Below, in pieces: positions 7,388-16,117 of a DNA stretch of 58,040 nucleotides; positions within the stretch are counted from its first letter, which is position 1, and each line of letters begins with the position of its first letter. The stretch lies in assembly GCA_038210245.1 (NCBI GenBank), contig JBBQWW010000012.1, positions 1 through 58,040 on the forward strand, written 5' to 3'. The notes under the pieces were generated by a model that had not been told where the DNA came from, did no database searches, and saw only the letters and a program-made list of their open reading frames with translations. The translations under genes and the position numbers were made by a program. Source of the DNA: Bog-756 sp038210245. GTDB taxonomy: Bacteria > Actinomycetota > Acidimicrobiia > Acidimicrobiales > RAAP-2.

Positions 7388-8308
7388 TCAGCCTTGTCCG
7401 TCCGGGCCCGTGCTGAGGAACGTCGCCCGCAGCCAATTCCCGATGTGCTCGAAGGCCTGCCCGGCAGCGGGAAAGCCGACGCTGATGAAGCCGTGTGGCT
7501 GGCCGGGGTAGCAGACCTCGTCGACCTCCCCACCCTCGTCACGGAGTCGGGCGGCGTAGGCCCGGCCTTCGTCCCGGAGCATGTCGCATCCACCCAACAC
7601 CACCAGGGCCGGCGGCAGGCCGGCGACACTCGCGGCGTGGAGTGGCGCGGCATACGGGTCCCGGTCGATGTTGCGGTCGCCGCTGTAGGCGGCCCAGTAC
7701 CGTTCGCCGGCCTTGCGGTTGATGATGAGACCGTCAAACTCGAAGGCCGAAGCGTGCACGAGGGGTCCGGCCGTACCCGGGTACATCAGCACTTGGCCGC
7801 AGGGTAGCGGAGCTCCGGCGTCGCGTAGTCGCAGGGTGGTGGCAGCAGCCAGATTCCCCCCGGCGCTCTCTCCGGCCACGGCGACCCGGTCCTCAGGAAC
7901 ATCGAACCGTCCGGCGTGGGCACGGGCCCACCGGGTCACCGAGAGGCAGTCCTCGAGTCCGGCCGGATAGGGATGTTCGGGAGCCAGCCGGTATCCCACC
8001 GAGGCGACGACGGCACCCGAAGCATGGGCCAGTTCCCTGGCCACGTTGTCCATGAGGCCGATGCTCCCGATGACATACCCGCCTCCGTGGAAGTACACCA
8101 CCAGTCCTGTCGGTTCCGCGTCGTTCCTGTAGATCCGGATGGGCACGTCACCCACGGACTCGTCGCCGACGTAGGCGATCTGCCGGGTGGGAGGTTCTCC
8201 GACCGGACCCCGGGCCAGCTCGAGGAAGTCGGGCGAGAGGTCATCGAACGGCGTCGCCCTCAGAGGATTCGCCGCCATTCCTGTTGCCGGCAGTCGCCCC
8301 GTCGGCAC
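7388..8308 (-). CDS. Alpha/beta hydrolase, hormone-sensitive-lipase-type esterase
   Basis: 306 residues from GTG 8308; ATG 8278 (MAANPLRATP) is an alternative, and neither has a convincing ribosome site. HSL-family hallmarks are present: oxyanion motif FHGGGYVIG, nucleophile motif GESAGGNLAAA, an Asp in GGCDMLRDEG, and a His in YPGQPHGFI near the C-terminus. Length is typical. Such cytoplasmic esterases hydrolyse short acyl esters or small lactones. The gene lies 16 bp downstream of a TetR regulator on the same strand, suggesting an operon in which TetR controls the esterase. Substrate unknown. Confidence 0.9.
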   Translation of the reverse strand: MPTGRLPATGMAANPLRATPFDDLSPDFLELARGPVGEPPTRQIAYVGDESVGDVPIRIYRNDAEPTGLVVYFHGGGYVIGSIGLMDNVARELAHASGAVVASVGYRLAPEHPYPAGLEDCLSVTRWARAHAGRFDVPEDRVAVAGESAGGNLAAATTLRLRDAGAPLPCGQVLMYPGTAGPLVHASAFEFDGLIINRKAGERYWAAYSGDRNIDRDPYAAPLHAASVAGLPPALVVLGGCDMLRDEGRAYAARLRDEGGEVDEVCYPGQPHGFISVGFPAAGQAFEHIGNWLRATFLSTGPDGQG

Positions 8309-8324
8309 CGCCGGGACCGTGACG

Positions 8325-9077
8325 TCAGCGCCGGGTCGGATCGGTACGGGCTACCCCGACACAGAAGCTGGTGATGTGGCCGATCTCGTCCCGGTCGGGC
8401 TGCGCTCTGGCCCATAGATGGTCCGACACCTTCCCGAGTGTGGCGTGGGCCGCCAAGGAGGCGTCCAGCTCGGGAGCGGTGCTGCCCAAGGCGAGGAAGC
8501 CGTCGCTCAGCAACGATCCGAGGGGAATGCTGGCGTTGTAGTTCTCCGCAGAGACGCCGGCGCCCGTGCTGACGCCGTTCCAGAGCACCGCCAAGGTGGT
8601 CGCCGCCGTCCGCCCGCTGGCCTGGGAGAGGACGGCCTCCACCCAGCACCTCACCTTCTCCTCCGGCGTCGCCACCTTCTGCATCTGGTGGGCGATATAG
8701 CCGACCAACCGGTCGGTACCGTCTTCGAGGAGCGCAACGATCAGGACATCCTTGGAGGAGAAGTGCCGATAGAAGGTGTCGTAGGACACTCCGGCTGCGG
8801 CGACGATGTCGGCCACCCGAACTCTGGCCTCGGCGCCCCGCTGGCTCATGACGGCAAACGCGGCATCGAGGATGCTGCGCACCTCATCGGTGTAGTTCGG
8901 TCCCCGCTTGGCCAGGGTCCGGGCGGCGATCCGAGCGGCTACGTCGGCCTGGATGGGGGTCGCGTTCCGAGGCACAAGGCCCAAATCGTCCCACCGGGTA
9001 CGCGGATTCGCAAAGCCGCCCTCTCTGCATTGCTCCCCGCCGATGACGTGCACAGCCCGGTGGGTGGCCGCAGCCAC
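8325..9077 (-). CDS. TetR-family transcriptional regulator
   Basis: Up to 250 residues from 9077. The conserved region begins about 50 residues in, so a start near the GTG of VPRNATPIQADVAARI is also plausible. The TetR helix-turn-helix is clear: ILDAAFAVMSQRGAEARVRVADIVAAAGVS followed, after a single residue break, by DTFYRHFSSKDVLI. The ligand-binding part is divergent, so the effector cannot be predicted. It lies just upstream of the HSL-type esterase on the same strand and probably regulates it and perhaps itself. The 199 bases between this gene and the flavoprotein end at 9277 hold no recognisable feature. Confidence 0.88.
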   Translation of the reverse strand: MAAATHRAVHVIGGEQCREGGFANPRTRWDDLGLVPRNATPIQADVAARIAARTLAKRGPNYTDEVRSILDAAFAVMSQRGAEARVRVADIVAAAGVSYDTFYRHFSSKDVLIVALLEDGTDRLVGYIAHQMQKVATPEEKVRCWVEAVLSQASGRTAATTLAVLWNGVSTGAGVSAENYNASIPLGSLLSDGFLALGSTAPELDASLAAHATLGKVSDHLWARAQPDRDEIGHITSFCVGVARTDPTRR

Positions 9078-9276
9078 CGCTTCCAGACGGCGTCAGAGCG
9101 GGGTCATGAGGCGCTCAGCTAGCACTCCCGTTCCGGACGGTGAGCCGGGTACTCGCGCGGCCCTGCCGGCCGAGCGGTGCAGCCGAGACTGGTATGGATG
9201 CACCGCATCGAGGTGGCGGTGGTACCGGCGAAGGCCTACAGGCGGGAAGCCCGGTATCCGTGCTCCGGTCCGCCGA

Positions 9277-10419
9277 TCAGAACGTCGACCAGTCACGGTC
9301 GAACCACCGCCGGACCCTCGACGAGCCGAACTCGGCCTTCTGCTCGGCCAGGTCAGCGGACGGACCCTCGAAGAAGCCCGAGGGTGCCGCACCCTGGGCG
9401 AACGTCACGTCGACCCGGGCCACCTGATCACTCCCGAACTCGAGGTAGCACTGCCCGTGTCCGTCGTAGGTCACCGATGACCGCTCGTCGGACATCCTGG
9501 CGATGATGGCGGCCGCCACCACCCGAGCCTGGCCCTCGGCGAAGACTCCCGCTTTCGGGGTGCCCACGCTGGTGACATCACCCACGGCGTAGACGTCGGG
9601 GAAGCGGGTCTCCAACGTCAGGGCGTCAACAGGGATCCACCCGTCGACGCACATCCCCGAGCGCCGCACCACCTCAGGTGCCACATGGACCGGAACCCCG
9701 AGGAACAGCTCGTAGGGGATGTCGCGACCCCCTTCCGTCAAGGCCACGTGGCGGGCCGGGTCCAGCGCCACGATTTTCTGATTCGGACACCACTGGATGT
9801 CCCGCTCGGCAAAGGCGGTGAGCAGCGCCTCCGATGCCTGCTTCGACGGCGGGATGGGGGCACCCAAGGGCATGACCAGGGAAATCTCCGATCGGGCCCT
9901 CGAACCTCGCTCGGTGAGGAAGTCGTGCACGAGCAAGGCGGTCTCGCTCGGTGCCGGCGGACACTTGAACGGCGTCGAGGTCACCCCCACCACCACCCGA
10001 CCACCCTCGAACCGGTGGAGGACATCCCGGAGGGCGAAGGCCCCGGGCACGGTGTAGAACTCGTTCCCACCTTCGAGCAGGCCGGGGGTGGCGCCGGGAT
10101 CGAGGTCGGCCCCGAGGGCCACAACCAGAACGTCTCCATCGAACCCCCCTTCGTCTGTCTCGACCCGCCGTCCTTCGGGATCGATGGATCGGATCGTCGT
10201 CTGCACGAACCGGACCCCCGGTTTCACCGCGTCCCGATAGGGGTGAGTCACGGCGGACTCCGACGTCCGGCCGAACATCACATCCAGCTTCGAGAATCCG
10301 AAGATGAAACCCTCCGCCTTGTCGATGAGCACGATCTCTACGGACTCCCCGAACCGGTCGGACAGCAACGAGGTCAGTTCGAGACCACCGAACCCAGCGC
10401 CGAGCACCAGTACCTTCAT
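9277..10419 (-). CDS. FAD-dependent pyridine nucleotide-disulphide-type oxidoreductase, sulfide:quinone oxidoreductase-like
   Basis: 380 residues from ATG 10419, with GGAAGGGAG at ideal spacing; the longer frame to 10443 is not needed. The N-terminal Rossmann motif VLGAGFGGLE binds FAD, and the second FAD motif DVYAVGDVTS occurs near residue 290. The segment STPFKCPPAPSE places C153 where sulfide:quinone oxidoreductases and flavocytochrome c sulfide dehydrogenases have a redox-active Cys, and the overall order matches that superfamily. Further cysteines occur in IQWCPNQ and RSGMCVDG, but I cannot confirm a complete SQR triad. It may oxidise sulfide or another thiol at the membrane; other NADH dehydrogenase-like roles remain possible. 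Confidence 0.82.
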   Translation of the reverse strand: MKVLVLGAGFGGLELTSLLSDRFGESVEIVLIDKAEGFIFGFSKLDVMFGRTSESAVTHPYRDAVKPGVRFVQTTIRSIDPEGRRVETDEGGFDGDVLVVALGADLDPGATPGLLEGGNEFYTVPGAFALRDVLHRFEGGRVVVGVTSTPFKCPPAPSETALLVHDFLTERGSRARSEISLVMPLGAPIPPSKQASEALLTAFAERDIQWCPNQKIVALDPARHVALTEGGRDIPYELFLGVPVHVAPEVVRRSGMCVDGWIPVDALTLETRFPDVYAVGDVTSVGTPKAGVFAEGQARVVAAAIIARMSDERSSVTYDGHGQCYLEFGSDQVARVDVTFAQGAAPSGFFEGPSADLAEQKAEFGSSRVRRWFDRDWSTF

Positions 10420-10533
10420 CAGACCACTCCCTTCCGAATGCACCGGGTGAGACGATCGACGCCTCGAACCAGGTCCGGTCCACCCTAGGTGTGTACCGGC
10501 GGGGGTGCCGATCCTCGGAGTCTTTCCAGAGCC

Positions 10534-10627
10534 GGTGGACTGGACGGTGGACTGGACGGTGGACGGTGGACGGTGGACGGTGGACGGTGGACGGTGGACG
10601 GTGGACGGTGGACGGTGGACGGTGGAC
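10534..10627. repeat. Heptamer tandem repeat (GGTGGAC) array
   Basis: Twelve copies of GGTGGAC: ten perfect head-to-tail copies at 10558-10627, preceded by two copies at 10534 and 10546, each followed by a TGGAC spacer. It lies in the 315-bp gap (10420-10734) between the flavoprotein start and the nitronate monooxygenase stop; nothing else is recognisable there. Frames through it encode only low-complexity peptides, so it is not considered coding. A length-variable simple repeat is likely. Confidence 0.92.
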
Positions 10628-10734
10628 GGTACGGGGTGGGACGGGAGGACGTCTGCTGCCCCGGTTGGGGTTCGGGGGATGGCGCGATGGGGGGCCGCAC
10701 CCTGTCTCCCTTGGCCGCCGGACCACCGGCCGCC

Positions 10735-11763
10735 TCAGCCCCCGCGGCCGGCCTCTCCGGCGATGCGTTGCAGGATCGACCCGGCGGAGCCCGCCGTCAC
10801 CTGACGCCAGCCCTGTCCCGCCCACAGGTTGGGCACGCTGGGGTCTCCTGCCATCATCGCGGCCGCACGGAGTGGGCGGGTGAGGTGGTGGATCTCGGGG
10901 TAGGCGTCGGGAGCCTCATCGCGGTGGGCCAGTGCGAACTCGTTGGCCAGCCCCCGTGCGTACCGTCCGCTGAAGGCGCGGGTCAGGAGCGTGTCGGAGT
11001 AGGTCCCATCAAGGACCACCCGTCGGTACGTCGTCGCCGTTCCCGCCTCGTCGGCGCAGAGGAACGCCGTCCCCAGCTGCACCGCCGTGGCGCCGGCGGC
11101 GAAAGCAGCGGCTGCGTCCAAACCGACCATGATGCCGCCGCTCCCTACCATGGGGACGGTGGTGATCTCGCCGATTGCCCCGAGAAGAGCCAGCAACGGC
11201 CGGTGATTGGGCTCCGAATGGAGGAAGGTGCCCTGGTGGCCACCGGCCTCCGTGCCCTGCACGACTAGGACATCGGCCCCTGTCCGCGTCGCCATCCGGG
11301 CTTCGGCTTCCGAGGTGACGGTCACTCCGACACGGGAACCCACCGCGTGCAGTCGCTCCACGGTGGAGAGGCTCGGGCACCCAAAGGTGAACGACACCAG
11401 GTCGACGGGCATCGCCTCGAGCACCGACAACTTCACTTCGTAGGCATCGTCGTCCCACACCGGCTCGCCCAGGGAGACCCCGAGTCGTTCGACCTCGGGT
11501 TGGAGGAGCGAGGCGTACCGCCGCACCAGCTCGGGATCACCGGGTGATGACGGGCTGAACAGATTGACCCCGAACGGCGCACCCGTGAGCTCCTGCGTGG
11601 CCGAGATGGTGTCGGCCAACGCCTGGGCCGACAGGTACCCGGCGGCGAGGAACCCGTAGCCACCGGCCGCGGACACCGCCGCAGTCAGTTCCGGCGTCGA
11701 CGGCCCCCCGGCCATCGGCGCCTGGACGATGGGAAGCTCACTCGTCCACTTCACGCCACCCAT
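10735..11763 (-). CDS. Nitronate monooxygenase (NMO / 2-nitropropane dioxygenase family)
   Basis: 342 residues from ATG 11763, with a G-rich ribosome site just upstream; the longer frame would overlap the divergent P450 gene. FMN-binding TIM-barrel features: PIVQAPMAGGPSTPELTAAV at the start, GADVLVVQGTEAGGHQGTF containing the catalytic His of class I nitronate monooxygenases, and VGSGGIMVGLDAAAAFAAGA for phosphate binding. The family oxidises alkyl nitronates, protecting against propionate-3-nitronate, and many homologues have unknown substrates. The gene is divergent from the P450 gene, with 100 bp between starts, so they may share a control region. Confidence 0.92.
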   Translation of the reverse strand: MGGVKWTSELPIVQAPMAGGPSTPELTAAVSAAGGYGFLAAGYLSAQALADTISATQELTGAPFGVNLFSPSSPGDPELVRRYASLLQPEVERLGVSLGEPVWDDDAYEVKLSVLEAMPVDLVSFTFGCPSLSTVERLHAVGSRVGVTVTSEAEARMATRTGADVLVVQGTEAGGHQGTFLHSEPNHRPLLALLGAIGEITTVPMVGSGGIMVGLDAAAAFAAGATAVQLGTAFLCADEAGTATTYRRVVLDGTYSDTLLTRAFSGRYARGLANEFALAHRDEAPDAYPEIHHLTRPLRAAAMMAGDPSVPNLWAGQGWRQVTAGSAGSILQRIAGEAGRGG

Positions 11764-11863
11764 TCTTACCGCCCCCGTGCCGCCCGCCGCCCGAGCATCG
11801 TGGCTCGGGTTAGCCTCGACCCATCGCTCCACCGCTCAGCCGCTCCGGCGAAGGGGAACCCCC

Positions 11864-13087
11864 GTGACCAGCACGACGACCCACGACGGCCCACTCGAGT
11901 TCGACCCGTTCTCCGACGAGTACTTCAACGGCCCCTACGACCTCTACCGCCGCCTGCGAGACGAGGCCCCGGTTCTGTTCAACGAGAAGTACGGGTTCTG
12001 GGCCCTGTTCCGTTACGACGATGTCTGCGCGGCCCACAAGGACTGGGCGACCTTCTCCAGCTCTCATGGCGTCGACCTGTCCTCACTTCACACCGACCCC
12101 GAAGTCATCAAGATGTACCGCTCCATGATCATGATGGACCCACCGGAGCACGACCGGCTCCGAGCTCTGGTCAGCCGGGTGTTCACGCCCCGCGCCGTCA
12201 GCTCCCTCGAGCCGATGATCCGCGAGGTGATCACCTCGGTGCTGGCGCCCTTGGACGACGCCGACTCCTTCGATGCGGTAGCCGACTTCAGTGCCCTGTT
12301 TCCCGTCGAGATCATCTCGCGGATGCTCGGCGTGCCCGAAGGCGAGCGTCAGCAGATCCGCCACTGGCTGGACATCGGACTCCACCGGGAGCCGGGCCAG
12401 ATGGACCCCACCCCCGAGGGCACCCAGGCCATGCTGGACAGCGGTATCTACTGGTACGAGCTCGCCCAGGAGAAGCGCAAGCACCCCGGGGACGACATGA
12501 TCACCCGACTCACCCAGGTCGAGGTGGATCGGGGCGACGGGGAGATGACCAAGCTGGAGGACGACGAGATCGCCGGATTCGCCACCCTCCTGGGCGGAGC
12601 GGGGGCGGAGACGGTGACCAAGCTCATCGGCAACGCCGTCTACCTGTTCGACAAGTTCCCCGACCAGTACGCCAAGGTGATCGAGGCACCGGGCGTGATC
12701 CCCGGTGCCGTCGAGGAGATCCTCCGCTACTACCCGCCATCCCAGTACCAGGGAAGGTTCAGCGTGAAGGAGTCGGTGGTCAGCGGGGTGACCATCCCCG
12801 CCGGCGACCCGACCATCCTGGTGACCGGGTCGGCCACCCGGGACGAGCGCTTCTTCGACCGTCCCGACGACTTCGTCATCGACCGGCCGCCCAGCTTGTC
12901 CATAGGCTTCGGCTACGGCATCCACAGCTGCCTGGGCGCGGCCCTGGCCCGCATGGAGAGCCGCATCGCCATCGAGGAGCTGGCCCAACGGTGGCCGGCC
13001 TTCTCTGTGGACGAGGACCGGTGCCGGCGCGTGCAGATGTCCAATGTGGCCGGGTACTCCCACGTTCCCGTCCATCGCACCAGCTGA
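11864..13087 (+). CDS. Cytochrome P450
   Basis: 407 residues from GTG 11864 (MTSTTTHDGPLEFDPFSDEY), preceded by AAGGGGA. Canonical P450 motifs: I-helix GGAGAETVTK near residue 245, EEILR of the K-helix ExxR, and the heme-thiolate loop FGYGIHSCLG with C356 as axial ligand. No signal peptide, as expected for a soluble bacterial class I P450 needing a ferredoxin and ferredoxin reductase, which are not encoded nearby. Its neighbours are acyl-CoA and CoA-transfer enzymes, so hydroxylation of a lipid, terpenoid or steroid-like substrate is plausible but unproven. Confidence 0.96.
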   Translation: MTSTTTHDGPLEFDPFSDEYFNGPYDLYRRLRDEAPVLFNEKYGFWALFRYDDVCAAHKDWATFSSSHGVDLSSLHTDPEVIKMYRSMIMMDPPEHDRLRALVSRVFTPRAVSSLEPMIREVITSVLAPLDDADSFDAVADFSALFPVEIISRMLGVPEGERQQIRHWLDIGLHREPGQMDPTPEGTQAMLDSGIYWYELAQEKRKHPGDDMITRLTQVEVDRGDGEMTKLEDDEIAGFATLLGGAGAETVTKLIGNAVYLFDKFPDQYAKVIEAPGVIPGAVEEILRYYPPSQYQGRFSVKESVVSGVTIPAGDPTILVTGSATRDERFFDRPDDFVIDRPPSLSIGFGYGIHSCLGAALARMESRIAIEELAQRWPAFSVDEDRCRRVQMSNVAGYSHVPVHRTS

Positions 13088-13122
13088 CCCGACCAGACCG
13101 GAGCGTCTCCCGGTGCCGTCGG

Positions 13123-13581
13123 CTATCCGAGGCCCATCTTGGAGAAGTCCCAGCTGGTGATCTTCTCGGGTGCCACTCGCAGCCAGGCGTGGCGTCCGTC
13201 ATGGCCGAAAGCCCCTCCGGCGTACTTGTCCCCGAACAGCCGCTCCGGCTCGACCAGCCGCTCGTTGGGCTCGCCGGTACGGGGGATCTCACCCACCGGT
13301 TCGGCCACACCCCGCAGTTCGACCCCCCGGAGCTCTCCGAACCCCTCGCCGCTGTCGACCAGCACGCTGACCCGAGGATCCCGCTCGAGGTCGGTCCACC
13401 GCTGGCTCTTGACGATCGAGGTCAGCCACAGGGCCTCGCCGTCCCACACGAACCACAGTGCGGTCAGATGAGGCCCGGCGGCGCTGGTTGTGGCCACCCG
13501 GCACGTCCGCTGCTCGGCGAGGAAGGCATCCCGTTCCTCTGGCGCCATGGCGATGCGCCGGGATCGGCGTTGTTCCTGCAC
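13123..13581 (-). CDS. PPOX-class (probable F420- or flavin-dependent) protein
   Basis: 152 residues from GTG 13581, where AGGAG lies seven bases upstream; ATG 13548 is a weaker alternative. The split-barrel pyridoxamine-phosphate-oxidase fold is indicated by LAEQRTCRVATTSAAGPHLTAL (with one break), WFVWDGEALWLTS, SQRWTDLERDPRVSVLVDSG and a C-terminal WLRVAPEKITSWDFSKMG. Many actinobacterial proteins of this group use F420 instead of FMN; which cofactor is used here cannot be settled. It is convergent with the P450 gene (35-bp gap) and follows the CoA-transferase on the same strand by 49 bp, probably in one operon. Confidence 0.85.
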   Translation of the reverse strand: MQEQRRSRRIAMAPEERDAFLAEQRTCRVATTSAAGPHLTALWFVWDGEALWLTSIVKSQRWTDLERDPRVSVLVDSGEGFGELRGVELRGVAEPVGEIPRTGEPNERLVEPERLFGDKYAGGAFGHDGRHAWLRVAPEKITSWDFSKMGLG

Positions 13582-13630
13582 AGTGGTCTCCTCTCCGGGT
13601 GGATCTCGGCTGCGCTTGCGTGGGGAGTGC

Positions 13631-14863
13631 TCAGGCCACCACGCCTTCGATCTTGAGCTCGAGCATGGCTTCGGTGTTGCAGTCGATGCTGGCCAGGATC
13701 TCCTCGCAGTGCTCATTGAACTCGGGGGCCCGCTTGGGCGGTGCCGGCGTACCGTCGAACTGCACCGGCGTCGTGACCAGCTGGAACGGCACCCCGGCGG
13801 CGGTCTGGGTCTCCCCCACGTAGCCGTTGGCCTCCACTTGTGGGTCGGTGACCACCTCCAGGCTGTCCTGGGCGAACGACCATTGGCCGTCGAACCCGGC
13901 CAGCCGCTCTCGCCACTCGGCCAGGGAGGCCGACGCAAAGACCTCGGTCAGGATCTCCCGCGCCGCGCCGGCGTGCTCGGCCAGCAGCTCGTGGGACGTG
14001 AACCGCTCGTCGGTGATGAGATCCTGGCGGCCGATGGCCCGGCAGGCCCCCGGCCAGTAGTGGAATCCCTGCAGACAGGTCAGGGCCAGGAACCGACCGT
14101 CCTCGGTCTTGTAGGTGCCCACCAGGGGGTTGGCCGGTCCCCCCCCTCCGCCTCCGCCGGCCATGGGCGGTGGGCGCCACGGAAACTGCATCTGGAGGGA
14201 GAGGGCCACGGCGGGGCTCATGGCCCAGAGGCCCACGCCGAGTAGGGACACGTCGACCGAGGTGGCCTCGCCGGTGCGCTCCCGGTGGAAGAGGGCGCCC
14301 ATGATCCCACCGGCGATGGTCATGCCGCCGATGGAGTCGCCGTAGCCGGGGGCGGGTTGCATGGTGAGGCCTTCGGCGTCGGGAGGGGTGCAACCCATGG
14401 CGCTGGCGCCGCGGCACCAGTAGCTGAGGAAGTCGTAGCCCCCTCGATCGGCGTCGGGCCCGCGTTCGCCACCGCCCGTCCCGGCCACGTAGATGATGTC
14501 GGGATTGTGGGCCCGGATGTCATCGATCTCCATATGGAGCTTCTTCCGCACACCGGGAAGCTTGTTGGTGAGGAACACGTCGCAGGTGGCGGCCAGCTTG
14601 TAGACCAGCTCGACCCCCTTCGCCGTGGTCAGATCGACCCCGATGCTCTTCTTTCCCCGGTTGGAGTGCTCGAGGAGGACGTGCACATCACCCCCCATCG
14701 CCATGACACCACTCGAGGCCAGACCCCGCATGGCATCGCCCCGTTCGACGTGCTCGATCTTGATGACCTCAGCACCCCAGTCGGCCAGAATGGCCGAGGC
14801 GGCCGGGACGAAGGTGTGCTCGGCCACCTCGAGGATGCGCACACCCTTCATGACGTCGGTCAT
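13631..14863 (-). CDS. CaiB/BaiF family III CoA-transferase
   Basis: 410 residues from ATG 14863 (MTDVMKGVRILEVAEHTF), with GGGAGGG six bases upstream. Family III hallmarks: ILADWGAEVIKIEHVERGDAMRG, NRGKKSIGVDLTTAKGVELV, and HNPDIIYVAGTGGGERGPDADRGGYD, which supplies the expected catalytic Asp region. Such enzymes move CoA between a donor thioester and a carboxylic acid without a covalent CoA-enzyme stage typical of other families. A glycine-rich run near residue 240 (AGGGGGGGPANPL) is present. Together with the neighbouring hydratase and dehydrogenase it suggests activation of a carboxylic acid substrate for beta-oxidation. Confidence 0.94.
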   Translation of the reverse strand: MTDVMKGVRILEVAEHTFVPAASAILADWGAEVIKIEHVERGDAMRGLASSGVMAMGGDVHVLLEHSNRGKKSIGVDLTTAKGVELVYKLAATCDVFLTNKLPGVRKKLHMEIDDIRAHNPDIIYVAGTGGGERGPDADRGGYDFLSYWCRGASAMGCTPPDAEGLTMQPAPGYGDSIGGMTIAGGIMGALFHRERTGEATSVDVSLLGVGLWAMSPAVALSLQMQFPWRPPPMAGGGGGGGPANPLVGTYKTEDGRFLALTCLQGFHYWPGACRAIGRQDLITDERFTSHELLAEHAGAAREILTEVFASASLAEWRERLAGFDGQWSFAQDSLEVVTDPQVEANGYVGETQTAAGVPFQLVTTPVQFDGTPAPPKRAPEFNEHCEEILASIDCNTEAMLELKIEGVVA

Positions 14864-14978
14864 CTGGACCCTCCCTGCGATCACCACCGGACGGTGGACG
14901 TAGGGACGTTCTAGCAGTAGCGGGGGCCGGGGCCGAAGGAGGTGGAGCGTCCACCGGTCATCTCAGGGTCCCGGGCCG

Positions 14979-15860
14979 TCACGAGTACTCGGGATCCACC
15001 CAGTCGGGGAAGACGTCGGGCAGTCCCGTGGAGGGGCGGCCGGTGAAGTGGGCCGGGCGCTTCTCCAGGAAGGACAGCACTCCCTCCCGGGCGTCCGGCT
15101 CCGCACCGGTGGCGTACACCGCCCGTGAGTCGGCCCGGTGGGCGACCATGGGGTGATCGGCCCCGAGCATGCGCCAGAGCATCTGGCGGGTGAGGGCCAC
15201 CGACACCGGCGCCGTCTCGGCGATCTCGGCGGCCAGCACCTTTGCCGCCGGAAGGAGCTCATCGGCTGGATGGACACTGCGGACCAGACCACCCTCGAGC
15301 GCTTCGGTGGCGTCGAACAGGCGGCCTGTATACAGCCACTCGGCCGCCTGGGCCACGCCCACCAGCCGAGGGAGGAACCAGGTCGATGCCCCTTCGGGGG
15401 CGATACCCCGCCGGGTGAACACGAAACCGAAGCGAGCCCGTTCGGAGGCCATGCGGATGTCGGTGGCCAGCAGCAGGGTGGCCCCCATGCCCACCGCAGC
15501 CCCGTTCACCGCCGAGATGACCGGCTTGAGGCAGTCGAACAGGCGCAGGGTGATGCGGCCACACCCGTCCCGGGGTGCGGCCACCCGGGCGATCCGTTCG
15601 GCCCCCACGGCCCCGCCGCTCCGGTCGTCGTCGTAATCGAAGGTCTGGGCGCCGGCCGACATGTCGGCCCCGGCGCTGAAGGCCTTGCCCCCGCCGGTCA
15701 AGATGGCCACCTTCACGTCGTCGTCCCGGTCCACCTCCTCGATGGCCTCGAGCAGTTCGTTGACCATCCGGGCGGTGAAGGCGTTCAACTGATCCGGTCG
15801 ATGGAGGGTGATGGTGGCGATACCCTCCTCCACCGAGTACTCGATCTCCTGGAGTTCCAT
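14979..15860 (-). CDS. Enoyl-CoA hydratase/isomerase family protein
   Basis: 293 residues from ATG 15860 with an AGGAG-type site. Crotonase-fold motifs: ITLHRPDQLNAFTARMVNEL, ILTGGGKAFSAGADM (oxyanion hole), and KPVISAVNGAAVGMGATLLLATDIRMAS. At the usual catalytic position the segment reads FTRRGIAPEGASTWFLPRLVG, keeping the Glu seen in hydratases. The C-terminal part is longer than in minimal crotonases. It probably hydrates an unsaturated acyl-CoA. The gene is upstream of the CoA-transferase on the same strand (115-bp gap) and divergent from the acyl-CoA dehydrogenase. Confidence 0.94.
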   Translation of the reverse strand: MELQEIEYSVEEGIATITLHRPDQLNAFTARMVNELLEAIEEVDRDDDVKVAILTGGGKAFSAGADMSAGAQTFDYDDDRSGGAVGAERIARVAAPRDGCGRITLRLFDCLKPVISAVNGAAVGMGATLLLATDIRMASERARFGFVFTRRGIAPEGASTWFLPRLVGVAQAAEWLYTGRLFDATEALEGGLVRSVHPADELLPAAKVLAAEIAETAPVSVALTRQMLWRMLGADHPMVAHRADSRAVYATGAEPDAREGVLSFLEKRPAHFTGRPSTGLPDVFPDWVDPEYS

Positions 15861-16117
15861 GGTCCTCGTCTCCTGTGTCGACTGGGGCAACCACGTCAAA
15901 GCTCGGGTGGGGGGGGTCACGCCTGGTGAGGCCCTCCACCCGATTCCACCCGCATGGCCTGGAGCCTTCCCGCCCGACTGGCGTCGTGGCCGCCAACCTA
16001 GTCAGGTCAGCCGGGTGGCGGCCGGGTGGCCCGGTGGCCCGGTGGCCGTGAGCCACTCCGCACGGCCCGCCGACCCCGGGCATGATGAACAGAGACGTCA
16101 CGAGGAGGAGGCCCCCA

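Noticed and set aside
10534..10627. Possible CRISPR array
   Set aside because: Contiguous 7-bp units without spacers and no cas genes; a simple tandem repeat.
10485..10883. Peptides across the GGTGGAC heptamer array
   Set aside because: Open only because a heptamer repeat without stops reads through in all frames; low complexity, no start context.
14892..14956. Inverted repeat CGGTGGACG/CGTCCACCG between the CoA-transferase and hydratase genes
   Set aside because: Perfect 9-bp arms but a 47-base loop and no T-tract; not strong enough for a terminator call.
16025..16047. Short GGTGGCCC tandem (two and a half copies) in the hydratase-dehydrogenase gap
   Set aside because: Too short and typical of GC-rich DNA to call as a functional repeat.
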